Positions 27,137 through 35,654 of a stretch of 64,000 nucleotides of DNA are shown piece by piece; the first letter of the stretch is position 1; each line of letters starts with the position of its first letter. The position numbers and the translations under genes were made by a program. Source of the DNA: Bordetella genomosp. 9. Its GTDB lineage: Bacteria; Pseudomonadota; Gammaproteobacteria; Burkholderiales; Burkholderiaceae_B. The notes under the pieces are model-generated. The model worked only from the letters and a program-made list of their open reading frames with translations. It did not search any database and was not told the origin of the DNA. The stretch is taken from positions 3,286,001 to 3,350,000 of the forward strand of contig NZ_NEVJ01000003.1 of assembly GCF_002261425.1 (NCBI RefSeq), read 5' to 3'.

Positions 27137-27997
27137 TTATCCCAGGCTGCGGCGATAGGACCGCTCGATGACGCGGTTGTAGGCCATCATGATGATGATG
27201 TTCGCGACCAGCAGCAGGATCGCCAGGGTGGCGCCCAGCGGCCAGTTCAGTTCGGTCAGGAACTCGTCGTAGACGATGGTGGCCACCATCTTCAGCCGGC
27301 GGCCGCCCAGCAGCGCGGGGATGGCGAAGGAGCTGGCGCTCAGGCCGAACACGATCAGGCTGCCGGACAGCACGCCCGGCATGCATTGCGGCAGCACCAC
27401 GCGCAGCATGGTCTGCAGGCGGGAGGCGTTCAGGGAATACGCGGCATGCTCGACCGAAGGGTCCAGCTTCTGCAGCGACGTCCAGACGGGGATGATCATG
27501 AAGGGCAGCATGATGTGCACCAGGCCGATGACGATGGCCGTGGGCGTGTACAGCAGCGGTCCCAGTCCCAGCGCGCGGGCCGCCTGGCCCAGCAGGCCGG
27601 CGGGGCCCAGCAGCATGCTCCAGCCGAAGGCGCGCACCACCAGGGAGATCAGCAGCGGCGACAGCACCGCGAGCAGGAAGATCGAACGCCAGGGCGCCCG
27701 CATGCGGCTCAGGATATAGGCTTCCGGCACGCCGACGGCGACGCAGATCGCGGTGGTCAGCACCGAGATCCACAGGGTGCGCCAGAAGATGCCCAGGAAG
27801 TAGGGATCGCTGAGCACCGTGGCGTAGTGGTGCAGCGTCAGGCCGGCCTGTATGCCGGTGTTGTAGTCGAAGGGGCGGAAGGTCAGGACGAAGGTCAGGC
27901 CCAGGGGCGTGACGACCAGCGCCAGGAAGACGATGCCGATGGGCAGCGAGCCCAGCATCGCGGGCAGGCCATCCAGCCTGCGGCCCGGAACGCTCAT
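27137..27997 (-). CDS. ABC transporter permease, PotB type
   Basis: A 286-residue permease with six predicted membrane segments and the EAA motif EHAAYSLNASRLQTMLRVVLPQCMPGV. The start at 27997 follows a very strong ribosome-binding site (AGGAGGG). This start and its Shine-Dalgarno sequence are part of a 21-bp sequence present again at the end of the preceding ATPase gene (28065-28085), which suggests that the two genes once overlapped and were pushed apart by insertion of a repeat element. Confidence 0.92.
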   Translation of the reverse strand: MSVPGRRLDGLPAMLGSLPIGIVFLALVVTPLGLTFVLTFRPFDYNTGIQAGLTLHHYATVLSDPYFLGIFWRTLWISVLTTAICVAVGVPEAYILSRMRAPWRSIFLLAVLSPLLISLVVRAFGWSMLLGPAGLLGQAARALGLGPLLYTPTAIVIGLVHIMLPFMIIPVWTSLQKLDPSVEHAAYSLNASRLQTMLRVVLPQCMPGVLSGSLIVFGLSASSFAIPALLGGRRLKMVATIVYDEFLTELNWPLGATLAILLLVANIIIMMAYNRVIERSYRRSLG

Positions 27998-28085
27998 TGT
28001 TTACCCTCCTGTCGCTGCGCGCCCCCCTCCCCGGGGGAGGATTCGCGCTTGGGGCGGCCCGGCGCGCTCATTGTTTACCCTCCTG
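27991..28085. repeat. GC-rich intergenic repeat element, copy 2, flanked by a 21-bp direct repeat
   Basis: Positions 27991-28011 and 28065-28085 are identical over 21 bases (minus strand: CAGGAGGGTAAAC then AATGAGCG). The 53 bases between them (28012-28064) are on the minus strand an element of the same type as 15734-15777: CGCCGGGCCGCCCCAAG, TCCTCCCCCGGGGAGG, GCAGCGA. The left copy carries the permease Shine-Dalgarno and ATG, the right copy the ATPase stop codon. This looks like insertion of a small palindromic element with duplication of its target, or a local duplication carrying it. Confidence 0.75.
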
Positions 28086-29141
28086 CCGCCCGACGTCCGG
28101 CAGCACCCGGACGACGTCGGGCTGCCAGTCCACGCCGACGCGTTCGCCATCGTCGTGGGGCGCGCGGCCGTCGTTGGGGGTGAGCACGGTCAGCACGCCC
28201 AGCGGTGTGTCCAGCTCGTACATCCACTGGCTGCCCAGGAAATAGCGGGTGGTGACGGTGCCGGTCAGCCGGCCCTGGCCGGCGGCCACCGGCAGCAGCT
28301 TTTCCGGCCGCAGGCAGACGCGCACGGCGTCGCCCTGGCGCAGGCCCTGCCCGTCGACGTCCAGGCTCAACTCCCCGCTGCGCACTTCCGCGCGCGCGCC
28401 CGCCCGCGTCACCGTGGCCGGCAGGAAATTCGTCTTGCCCACGAAGCGCGAGATGAACTCACTGCCCGGATGCTCGTACATCCGGTACGGACGGTCGATC
28501 TGCGTCGCGCGTCCTTCCTGCATCACGACCACGCGATCGCTGATCGACAAGGCCTCGGCCTGGTCGTGGGTGACCATCAGGGTGGTGGTGCCCGTCTTGC
28601 GCTGGATGGCCCGCAGCTCGAACTGCATATCCTCGCGCAGCTTGGCGTCCAGGTTCGACAGCGGCTCGTCCAGCAGCAGCACCGGCGGGCGGATAACCAG
28701 CGCGCGCGCCAACGCCACGCGTTGCCGCTGGCCGCCGGACAGCTCGCGCGGATAGCGGTCGCCGTGCTGGTCCAGCTTGACCAGCGCCAGCGCCTCGCGG
28801 GTGCGCTCGCGGCGTTCCGCGCGCGCCACCTTGCGCATGGACAGCCCGAACTCCACGTTGTCCGCCACCGTCAGATGCGGGAACAGCGCATAGGTCTGGA
28901 ACACGATGCCCAGGCCGCGCGTGTTGGGCGGCGCGTGGGTGATGTCGCGGCCGTCCAGCACCACCCGGCCGCGCGTGACTTCGGCGAAGCCGGCAATCAT
29001 CTGCAGGGTGGTCGTCTTGCCGCAGCCCGAAGGCCCCAGCAGGGACACGAATTCGCCCTGCTCCACGACCAGGTCGAGATCCTGTACGACGCGCAGATCG
29101 CCGTAGTCCTTGGAAAGCTTTTCCAGGCGCAGAAATGACAT
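28068..29141 (-). CDS. ABC transporter ATP-binding protein, PotA type
   Basis: First gene of the operon, 357 residues. Walker A LLGPSGCGKTT, Q-loop FQTYALFPHL, signature LSGGQRQRVALARAL and Walker B PVLLLDEPLSNLDA are intact; the H-loop is MVTHDQAEAL. Residues from about 240 form the TOBE-type regulatory domain (FVGKTNFLPATV). The start at 29141 gives MSFLRLEKLSKDYG; the upstream codons of the longer frame are unconserved. It is divergent from the IclR gene over 188 bases, where the operon promoter should lie. It powers import of the operon's unknown amine or opine substrate. Confidence 0.94.
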   Translation of the reverse strand: MSFLRLEKLSKDYGDLRVVQDLDLVVEQGEFVSLLGPSGCGKTTTLQMIAGFAEVTRGRVVLDGRDITHAPPNTRGLGIVFQTYALFPHLTVADNVEFGLSMRKVARAERRERTREALALVKLDQHGDRYPRELSGGQRQRVALARALVIRPPVLLLDEPLSNLDAKLREDMQFELRAIQRKTGTTTLMVTHDQAEALSISDRVVVMQEGRATQIDRPYRMYEHPGSEFISRFVGKTNFLPATVTRAGARAEVRSGELSLDVDGQGLRQGDAVRVCLRPEKLLPVAAGQGRLTGTVTTRYFLGSQWMYELDTPLGVLTVLTPNDGRAPHDDGERVGVDWQPDVVRVLPDVGRQEGKQ

Positions 29142-29245
29142 GCCAGGCCCCGCCGTGTTGTGTGAAGGATTTCGGCCCGCCCGGGGGCCGACGCTGCTCA
29201 ATGCCAGCGCAGTCTAGGTTTCCCAGCCAAGGCCGGTCAATGGGG

Positions 29246-29286
29246 TTTTTCCGTACAGCCGATTATTTCTGTGTATTTTTCCGTTG
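29246..29286. promoter_or_regulatory. Direct repeat in the IclR/ABC-operon divergent promoter region
   Basis: TTTTTCCGTA at 29246-29255 and TTTTTCCGTT at 29276-29285 are near-identical with an exact 30-base period (about three helical turns). They sit in a locally AT-rich stretch between two divergent start codons, so they are good candidates for IclR binding or for overlapping promoters. This is inference from position and repeat only. Confidence 0.45.
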
Positions 29287-29329
29287 TATAGAATTACGAT
29301 GACGCCATTGCCCCGACTTATGCGAACGG

Positions 29330-30268
29330 ATGGAATCCAGGATGACTTCTTCCGACGGTATGGAAAATGGAACCGCCGACGCGGGCGCCGTCGGCGCGCG
29401 CGGTGCCCCGCCTGATTCGGCGTCTGGGGAGCCATCGGGTACACCGGCGGATTCGAACGCCCAGGGCGTCCTGCAGCGCGCCTTCACCGTGTTGCGCGCC
29501 CTGGCGGACGCCAAGGGCGAAGCGCTGCGGCTCACCGAAATCGCCAAGCGCACCGGCCTGGCGCCCGCCACCGCGCACCGGGTCCTCCAGGGCCTGATCC
29601 AGGAAGACGCGGTGGAACAGCCCGCCGGCGGCAAGGCCTATCAGTTGAGCGTGGCCTTCTACGCGCTGGGGTCGGCGGCGGGACGCTACCGTTCCAACCT
29701 GCGGGAAATCTATCGGCCTTCCATGCTGCGGCTGTGCGGCATGCTCAGCGACACGATTTTCATCCTGGTGCGCCAGGGTTTCGACGCGATCTGCCTGGAC
29801 CGCATCGACGGCCCCTTCCCGGTGCGCTCGCACACCGGCGACATCGGCGGCCGCGTGCCGCTGGGCCTGGGCCAGGGCGCACTGATCCTGCTGGCCAGCC
29901 TGCCCCCCGCCGAGCGCGAGGAAGTGATCCGCTTCAACATCCCGCGCCTGCACCACCTGGGCTTCATCGACGAAATCTCCATGCGGGTGCGCATCAAGCA
30001 ATGCCTGGAATCGCGCTACGCGTACAGCGACGGGCCGGGCCTCTATCCCGGCATCGCCGGCCTGTCGGTGCCGATCGAGGACCGCAACGGCGATACGGTC
30101 GCGGCCCTGAGCGTCGCCGCTCCGCAGGAGCGCCTGAGCGGCGAACGCCTGCCGCTCATCGTCGAAATGCTGCACAAGGAAGCCCGCGCGATCGGCGCGC
30201 AGATCAATCCTTTCGATCCGGCGCTGCGCCGTCCCAGCCATTTCCTGGGGCGTGGCAATCGGGAATAG
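29330..30268 (+). CDS. IclR family transcriptional regulator
   Basis: A 312-residue regulator with an N-terminal winged helix-turn-helix (about residues 45-105: AFTVLRALADAKGE, LTEIAKRTGLAPATAHRVLQ) and a C-terminal IclR ligand-binding domain (GLGQGALILLASLP, YPGIAGLSVPIEDRNGDTVAALSVAAP). The first 45 residues are an Ala/Gly/Pro-rich extension, longer than usual. An ATG at 29342 is an alternative start. Divergent position next to the eight-gene ABC/oxidase operon makes it the probable local regulator, responding to the transported compound or a catabolite. Confidence 0.92.
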   Translation: MESRMTSSDGMENGTADAGAVGARGAPPDSASGEPSGTPADSNAQGVLQRAFTVLRALADAKGEALRLTEIAKRTGLAPATAHRVLQGLIQEDAVEQPAGGKAYQLSVAFYALGSAAGRYRSNLREIYRPSMLRLCGMLSDTIFILVRQGFDAICLDRIDGPFPVRSHTGDIGGRVPLGLGQGALILLASLPPAEREEVIRFNIPRLHHLGFIDEISMRVRIKQCLESRYAYSDGPGLYPGIAGLSVPIEDRNGDTVAALSVAAPQERLSGERLPLIVEMLHKEARAIGAQINPFDPALRRPSHFLGRGNRE

Positions 30269-30293
30269 CCGGGCAGGCGGTCTTTACTACTTA

Positions 30294-30390
30294 CAGGCTG
30301 TTTTTATCGAATACAGCCTGGAAGGCGTAAAAGCGAAATACTACCTTTGAGTTGTATTTGGCCAGTACAACCGATAGACTGTATCCAGTC
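30294..30390. promoter_or_regulatory. Three inverted repeats upstream of hipB (autoregulatory operator candidates)
   Basis: Between the iclR stop and hipB start are CAGGCTGT / ACAGCCTG (30294-30301, 30313-30320, 11-base spacer), GTTGTA / TACAAC (30351-30356, 30366-30371, 9-base spacer) and GACTG / CAGTC (30377-30381, 30386-30390). Multiple dyads ahead of a hipBA operon are expected, since HipB-HipA complexes repress their own promoter. The first could instead end the iclR transcript (T5 follows its left arm). Confidence 0.5.
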
Positions 30391-30407
30391 CGTCTACCGG
30401 AGCCCAT

Positions 30408-30659
30408 ATGGACTTTCCCGTCCGCACCCTGCAGCAACTGCGGCCCGTGCTGCAAGGCTTCCGCAAGGCCAAGGGCCTGACCCAGGCACAGCTCGCTGCA
30501 CGCCTGGGCATCAGCCAGCAAAGCTACGCCAAGCTGGAGGCCGCGCCCGCCAAGGCCAGCGTCGAACGCCTGTTCACCGTCCTGCAAATGCTGCGCGTGG
30601 AGGTCCACCTGCGCCCTATGGACCAACAGGACGCCAACGCGTCCAAGTTGGAGTGGTGA
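30408..30659 (+). CDS. hipB: HipB-type antitoxin, XRE-family HTH
   Basis: An 83-residue DNA-binding antitoxin. The Cro/C1-type helix-turn-helix spans about residues 12-65 (GFRKAKGLTQAQLAARLGIS, then QQSYAKLE). It ends one base before the hipA start (TGA-C-ATG), so the two are co-translated. It should neutralise HipA and, with it, repress the promoter at the palindromes upstream. Slightly shorter than E. coli HipB (88 residues). Confidence 0.9.
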   Translation: MDFPVRTLQQLRPVLQGFRKAKGLTQAQLAARLGISQQSYAKLEAAPAKASVERLFTVLQMLRVEVHLRPMDQQDANASKLEW

Positions 30660-30660
30660 C

Positions 30661-32001
30661 ATGGCCCGAAAGCCACATCAGCTGAACATCTGGATGAACG
30701 GTTCGGCAGTCGGCGCGTGGCGCAACGAACCGGGCGGCTCTTCGCTGACGTACAGCGACGCCTGGATCGACGACCCGGGCGGCCGCCCGCTGTCCCTGTC
30801 GCTGCCCTTCCGCCTGGGCAACACCCCCTACAAGGGCGCGATCGTCGATGACTTCTTCGATAACCTGCTGCCGGACAGCGACGTCATCCGGCGCCGGCTG
30901 GCGCAGCATCACCGCGCCGACAGCGCCGCTCCCTTCGATCTGCTGGCGGTGCTGGGCCGTGACTGCGTCGGCGCCATCCAGCTACTGCCGCCGGATGAAA
31001 GCCCGGCCGGCCTGGACCGTATCGATGCCGACCCGCTGACCGACGCCGATATCGCGCTGATCCTGAGGTCGGCTGTCAGCGGCACGCCGCTGGGTCACGA
31101 CGACCGTACCAGCGACCTGCGGCTCTCGATCGCCGGCGCACAGGAGAAAACCGCCCTGCTGCGCCAGCAGGGCCTATGGTTCCGGCCACGCGGCAGCACA
31201 CCCACCACGCATATCCTGAAACTGCCCCTGGGCCTGGTCGGTGCCATGCGGGCCGACATGCACGAATCCGTCGAGAACGAATGGCTATGCGCACAGCTGG
31301 CCGCCGCGTACGGCCTGGCAGTGGCTCGATGCGAAATCGCGCACTTCGAAGACCAGAAAGCGCTGGTCGTCGAGCGTTTCGACCGCCGCTCCACGGGTGC
31401 GGGCGCCATCGTCCGTCTGCCGCAGGAAGACATGTGCCAGGCGCTGGGCGTATCGCCGCTGCGCAAATACCAGGCGGACGGCGGACCGGGGATCACCGCC
31501 ATCATCAGAAACGTACTGAACTCGTCGCAGCGCGAGCAGGACGTCCTCGACTTCTACAAGGCACAGATCTTTTTCTGGATGCTGGCCGCCACCGATGGCC
31601 ATGCCAAGAACTTCAGCATTGCCCTGCTGGCCGGCGGCAGGTACCACGCCACGCCGCTGTACGACATCCTTTCGGCGCACCCCATCATCGGCACCCGGCG
31701 CGCGCAGCTCGCGCCCCAGCGCGCCAAGCTGGCGATGGGCGTGAAAGGGGCCAGCGGATTGCACTATCGCCTCGGCGAGATCCGCCGCCGGCACTGGTAC
31801 ACGCACGCACACGAAGTCGGGCTGGATGCCGCGTCGGTGGACGGCATCATGCAGGAACTCATCGATGCGACCGACCCCGCCATCGAGCACGTCGCCGCAA
31901 GACTGCCACGGCATTTCCCCGCGCGTGTCGCGGAATCGATCTTTGCCGGGCTGCGTGCGCAGCGCGATAAGCTCTTGCAGCAGGACCACGAGGTGGTTTG
32001 A
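30661..32001 (+). CDS. hipA: HipA-type serine/threonine kinase toxin
   Basis: A 446-residue toxin of the HipA family; the E. coli enzyme phosphorylates glutamyl-tRNA synthetase and induces persistence. The N-terminal subdomain begins at about residue 8 (LNIWMNGSAVGAW). The Gly/Ser loop RLSIAGAQEKTALL (residues 154-167) contains the Ser (156) corresponding to the autophosphorylated Ser150. ATP-binding Lys187 is in HILKLP, catalytic Asp312 and metal-binding Asn317 are in TDGHAKNFS, and Asp335 is in YDIL. All key residues are present, so it looks active. Length is close to the 440 of E. coli HipA. Lower GC in the promoter but not in the gene gives no strong sign of recent transfer. Confidence 0.94.
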   Translation: MARKPHQLNIWMNGSAVGAWRNEPGGSSLTYSDAWIDDPGGRPLSLSLPFRLGNTPYKGAIVDDFFDNLLPDSDVIRRRLAQHHRADSAAPFDLLAVLGRDCVGAIQLLPPDESPAGLDRIDADPLTDADIALILRSAVSGTPLGHDDRTSDLRLSIAGAQEKTALLRQQGLWFRPRGSTPTTHILKLPLGLVGAMRADMHESVENEWLCAQLAAAYGLAVARCEIAHFEDQKALVVERFDRRSTGAGAIVRLPQEDMCQALGVSPLRKYQADGGPGITAIIRNVLNSSQREQDVLDFYKAQIFFWMLAATDGHAKNFSIALLAGGRYHATPLYDILSAHPIIGTRRAQLAPQRAKLAMGVKGASGLHYRLGEIRRRHWYTHAHEVGLDAASVDGIMQELIDATDPAIEHVAARLPRHFPARVAESIFAGLRAQRDKLLQQDHEVV

Positions 32002-32076
32002 CGGCGCCACCACACGGCTCCGTACCACCCGGTCCATACCGCCCGACGCCGCACGAGCCGGCTCCGCGCGCCAGCC

Positions 32077-32946
32077 TTACGCCACCGACCGCACCCACGC
32101 CGCGAATTCCGCGCAAGGCTTGATGTCCAGCGTGCCCGGCGCACTGACCAGGTAATAGGACTCCCCGCTGCGCATGGCCACGTCCAGCGGACGCGCCAGC
32201 ATGCCCAGCGCCAGCTCCTCACGCATATAGGCCTGCTGCGTCAGCGCGATGCCCGCGCCCTGCACGGCCGCCTGCAGGCATAGCGCCGCATTCGCCAGCG
32301 GCACCAGGCGGGCGTCCGCCGCCGGCAATCCCTGCTGCGCCAGCCACGCGTCCCAGCTGGTCGGCGCGATCATCGAATGCAGGAGCTTGTGTTCCAGCAC
32401 GTCGCGCGGATGATGGATGGCGGCGGCCATCGATGGCGCGCAGGCCAGCGTCAGCACGTCGTCGAACAGCGCTTCGGCGTGCGTGCCGGGCCACTGCCCA
32501 TGGCCGCGCCGCACCACGAAATCCGCATCGCCCAGGCTGACATCGTCGGCGCGCGTGACCGTGGCCACCTCCAGGTCGATGTCGGCATGGGACGCATAGA
32601 AGGTGGCCAGGCGCGGCATCAACCACTTGATGGCGAAACTGGGAATGACCTTCAGCCGCACACGCCGCGTCCTGCCCAGCGACGTGGCCTCGTGCACGGC
32701 TTCTTCCACGCGATCGAACAGTTCCGCCACGCGGGTGGCCAGCTGCATGCCGCTGGGCGTCAGGACGGCTTCGCGTCCTTCCTTGCGGCACAGCCGCGTA
32801 TCCAGCGCGGCCTCCAGCGCGCGGATCTGGTGGCTGACGGCGCCGGGCGTGACGTGCAGGCTCTGCGCCGCGCGCGCGACGCCGCCGGTGCGATTGACCG
32901 CGTCCAGCACGCGCAGCGGTCCCAGGATATTGCGCAACTTATGCAT
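32077..32946 (-). CDS. LysR family transcriptional regulator (GcvA-like)
   Basis: A 289-residue LysR regulator. The N-terminal winged helix includes AVNRTGGVARAAQSLHVTPG, then AVSHQIRALEAAL; the effector domain follows from about residue 90 (RRVRLKVIPSFAIKWLMPRL, the GcvA/AmpR subgroup signature). It is divergent from the Bug-PrpD operon across 156 bases, in which TTCTCAA occurs twice (32960 and 33050), so it probably controls that operon. The ATG at 32946 (MHKLRNIL) has no strong Shine-Dalgarno sequence. Confidence 0.92.
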   Translation of the reverse strand: MHKLRNILGPLRVLDAVNRTGGVARAAQSLHVTPGAVSHQIRALEAALDTRLCRKEGREAVLTPSGMQLATRVAELFDRVEEAVHEATSLGRTRRVRLKVIPSFAIKWLMPRLATFYASHADIDLEVATVTRADDVSLGDADFVVRRGHGQWPGTHAEALFDDVLTLACAPSMAAAIHHPRDVLEHKLLHSMIAPTSWDAWLAQQGLPAADARLVPLANAALCLQAAVQGAGIALTQQAYMREELALGMLARPLDVAMRSGESYYLVSAPGTLDIKPCAEFAAWVRSVA

Positions 32947-33102
32947 GATGCGTGAATGGTTCTCAATGTTTGCGAAAGAAATTCGGATGACGCACGCCGG
33001 CCTGCCTCCTATAGTCCCGATCAAAGACCGGTCAAGCCGACAACAAGAATTCTCAACATACAGCGTCCATCGGTGTATCGGGAACATCCAGGAGGAGACA
33101 TC

Positions 33103-34098
33103 ATGAAAGCCATCATCTTTCGCCGCGCTGCAACAGCGGCCGCGGCGGCCTTGGCGCTGTGCGTCTCGGCGGCGCACGCGCGCGACGACTACCCCGCGCG
33201 TCCCTTGAAAATGATCGTGCCCTTCGCCGCCGGCAGCGCGGCGGATACCTTGTCGCGCGCGGTCGCCACCCAGTTGGCGACGCAGCTGGGCCAGGCCGTC
33301 GTCGTGGAAAACAAGGCGGGCGCGGGCGGCACGATAGGCACGATGGACATCGCCCGCGCGGCTCCCGACGGCTACACCATCGGGCTGGCCGCGCAAGGCA
33401 CGCTGATCACCAACCAGGCGCTGTACGACAAGCCCGGCTACGACTCGCTGAAGGACTTCACGCCCATCGCGGTGCTGGCGGACGTGGCCAACGTGCTGGT
33501 GGTCGCGCCCGAGTCCCCCTACACGTCGGTCGGCGCGCTGGCCCAGGCCATCAAGGCCCAGCCCGCCAACAAGTTCAGTTTTTCTTCCAGCGGCGTCGGC
33601 ACCAGCCACCACATCGCCGGCGTGGTGCTGGGCCAGTACCTGGGCAAGCCGCTCATGCATGTGGCCTACACCGGCGCGCCGCAGGGCATGGTGGCGATCA
33701 TGAGCCGGGAAGTCGACATGGGCCTGTACAACATCCCGGCCGCGCTGGGCCTGATACGCGGCGGCAAGCTCAAGCCGCTGGCGGTGACCAGCCTGCAACG
33801 GTCGCCGCTGATGCCGGACGTGCCGTCGCTGAACGAGAGCGGCATGAAGGATTTCGAAGTCACGCTGTGGTTCGGCATCATCGCGCCGGCCGGCGTCCCG
33901 GCCGACCGCGTGGCCCGCCTGCACAAGGAACTGAATGCGGTGATGAGCCAGCCCGCGATGCGCAACAAGCTGACCGAGCAAGGCTATGACGTCGCCAGGA
34001 CGCCGCTTGCGCCGCCGACGGATTTCACGGCGCTGATCCGCCGCGACCTGGACAAATGGCTGCCGGTCCTGAAGACGATGAAGGGAGGCGCGCAATGA
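33103..34098 (+). CDS. Bug/TctC family tripartite tricarboxylate transporter receptor (1)
   Basis: Periplasmic substrate receptor, 331 residues, with a signal peptide ending near AAHARD. Mature sequence starts YPARPLKMIVPFAAGSAADT, followed by VENKAGAGGTIG, AAPDGYTIGL and, late, MPDVPSLNESGMKDF, all family hallmarks. A strong AGGAGGAG precedes the ATG, in a leader sharing AACATCCAGGAG with Bug gene 2. It overlaps the MmgE/PrpD gene (ATGA). No TctA/TctB membrane subunits are encoded, so it must use a remote permease or act as a sensor. Ligand, probably a carboxylate, unknown. Confidence 0.93.
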   Translation: MKAIIFRRAATAAAAALALCVSAAHARDDYPARPLKMIVPFAAGSAADTLSRAVATQLATQLGQAVVVENKAGAGGTIGTMDIARAAPDGYTIGLAAQGTLITNQALYDKPGYDSLKDFTPIAVLADVANVLVVAPESPYTSVGALAQAIKAQPANKFSFSSSGVGTSHHIAGVVLGQYLGKPLMHVAYTGAPQGMVAIMSREVDMGLYNIPAALGLIRGGKLKPLAVTSLQRSPLMPDVPSLNESGMKDFEVTLWFGIIAPAGVPADRVARLHKELNAVMSQPAMRNKLTEQGYDVARTPLAPPTDFTALIRRDLDKWLPVLKTMKGGAQ

Positions 34099-35486
34099 CG
34101 GTGCCGGATACCGATGCCGCTCCGGGCGCGACGATCGCACAGGCGCTGGCCGGGTTCGCGGTCCGCACGCAGCTCGCCGACATCGCGCCGCTGGCGCTGG
34201 AGCATGCCAAGATGAGCCTGGCCAGCACCATCGCCAGCGCGTCCATGGGCTATCGCATCCCCTCGGCGGAAATCATCCGCCGGCTGGAAAGCGGCGACGC
34301 CGGCGCGCCGCAGGCCACGCTCTGGTTCGACGGCGCGCGGCTGCCCGTGGCCCGAGCGGCACGCGTCAACGCCGTGGCCAGCGACGCCGCCGCGTCGGAC
34401 GACAGCGACCTGCGCAGCATCGCCCATATCGGCACCATCATCAGCACGGCGGCGCTGGCGTTGGCCGAATGGCTGAAACGCCCCGGCCGCGACGTGCTGG
34501 CCGCCATGGTGCTGGGCTACGAGGTCGCCGGGCGCATGGACGAATCGATGACGCCGGGCCGCATGCAGCGCGGCTTCCACGGATCGGTGTCGACGGTGTT
34601 CGGCGCCGCCGTGTCCGCCGGGCGGCTGCTGGACCTGGACGAGCAGGCGATGACCCATGCCATCGCGTTGTCCGCGACCTCGATCGGCGGCATGGCGCTG
34701 GCGGCCGACACCAGTTGTTCGCGCGAGTACCACGCCGGCATGGCTGCCATGGCGGGCATCCAGGCCGCGTTGGCGGCGGGCGCCGGCTTCCAGGGCGACC
34801 CGCGTATCCTCGAAGCGCCGCGCGGCTTCCTGCAGGCCATGGGCGGGCAGGCGACCGAAGACATCGTGCGCGACCTGGGCGCATCCTGGGACATCGTGAC
34901 GGACATGGCGATCAAGCTGATGCCCGGCGCCCATCCCTTCCACGCCGTCGCGGAGGCCGCCGCCACCGCGGCGCGCGACCATGACGTCGATCCTGCGCGC
35001 GTACGGAGCATCGTCGTATCCGCCGCGGTGCAGCACACCACCTTCGGCGGCGCGGCGCACCCGCGCAACCTGGTGGAAGCCGCCCACAGCGTCGCCTACT
35101 TCGTGGCCGCGTCCGTGGTCGATCGCGGATTCGGCTGGGACAACCTGAGCCCCGCGAAAATGGCCGATCCGCGCATCGCGGCGCTGCAGGACAAGGTGCG
35201 CTACGCCAGCGAACCGCCGCCCCTGCCCGACCGTTTCCCGCATCGCCACGGCGGCAGCGTCGCCATCCATATGGACGACGGCAGCGTGCACCAGGCCACC
35301 TGCCGCGCTGCGCGCGGCGCGGGTGCGCGCGGCATCGCGTGGGCCGACGTGGAGGACAAGTACCGCCAGCTCGCGCCCCGCGCCGGCCTGGACGCCGGCC
35401 AGGTGGCGCACACCTGGTCGATGATCCGCGACCTGGATCATCTGGACGATGTTTCGCTGCTGGCCCGCGGGCTCATGCTGCGCTGA
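34095..35486 (+). CDS. MmgE/PrpD family protein (1)
   Basis: A 463-residue member of the 2-methylcitrate dehydratase/aconitate decarboxylase fold. Recognisable blocks: HAKMSLASTIASASMGYR, an AAMVLGYEVAGRM helix, GFHGSVSTVFGAAVSAGRLL, and KLMPGAHPFHAVAEAA. The start ATG shares its bases with the receptor stop, so the two are coupled. Without prpB or prpC nearby, a role in propionate metabolism is doubtful; dehydration or decarboxylation of a carboxylate captured by the receptor is more likely but unproven. Confidence 0.88.
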   Translation: MTVPDTDAAPGATIAQALAGFAVRTQLADIAPLALEHAKMSLASTIASASMGYRIPSAEIIRRLESGDAGAPQATLWFDGARLPVARAARVNAVASDAAASDDSDLRSIAHIGTIISTAALALAEWLKRPGRDVLAAMVLGYEVAGRMDESMTPGRMQRGFHGSVSTVFGAAVSAGRLLDLDEQAMTHAIALSATSIGGMALAADTSCSREYHAGMAAMAGIQAALAAGAGFQGDPRILEAPRGFLQAMGGQATEDIVRDLGASWDIVTDMAIKLMPGAHPFHAVAEAAATAARDHDVDPARVRSIVVSAAVQHTTFGGAAHPRNLVEAAHSVAYFVAASVVDRGFGWDNLSPAKMADPRIAALQDKVRYASEPPPLPDRFPHRHGGSVAIHMDDGSVHQATCRAARGAGARGIAWADVEDKYRQLAPRAGLDAGQVAHTWSMIRDLDHLDDVSLLARGLMLR

Positions 35487-35583
35487 CCGCGGCCGCCGGT
35501 ATGTCTAAAACAGGCAGTCTGCTATGCCGATCGCGTGGCGTGCCGGGCCGACTCGCGTGACTAGTATTGACCGACACGCGTAC

Positions 35584-35632
35584 GGGCCGGCGTCCGGCCC
35601 CAAGCGCGCAAAAGCGTAGGCATCGCGCCTAC
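35584..35632. promoter_or_regulatory. Two consecutive hairpins upstream of Bug gene 2
   Basis: GGGCCGG-CGT-CCGGCCC (35584-35600) and GTAGGC-ATCGC-GCCTAC (35616-35632) lie between the PrpD stop and the next Bug gene, ending 22 bases before its ATG. They may end the first transcript or affect translation of the second gene; no T-run is seen. Confidence 0.4.
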
Positions 35633-35654
35633 CGATAACATCCAGGAGACAGAC

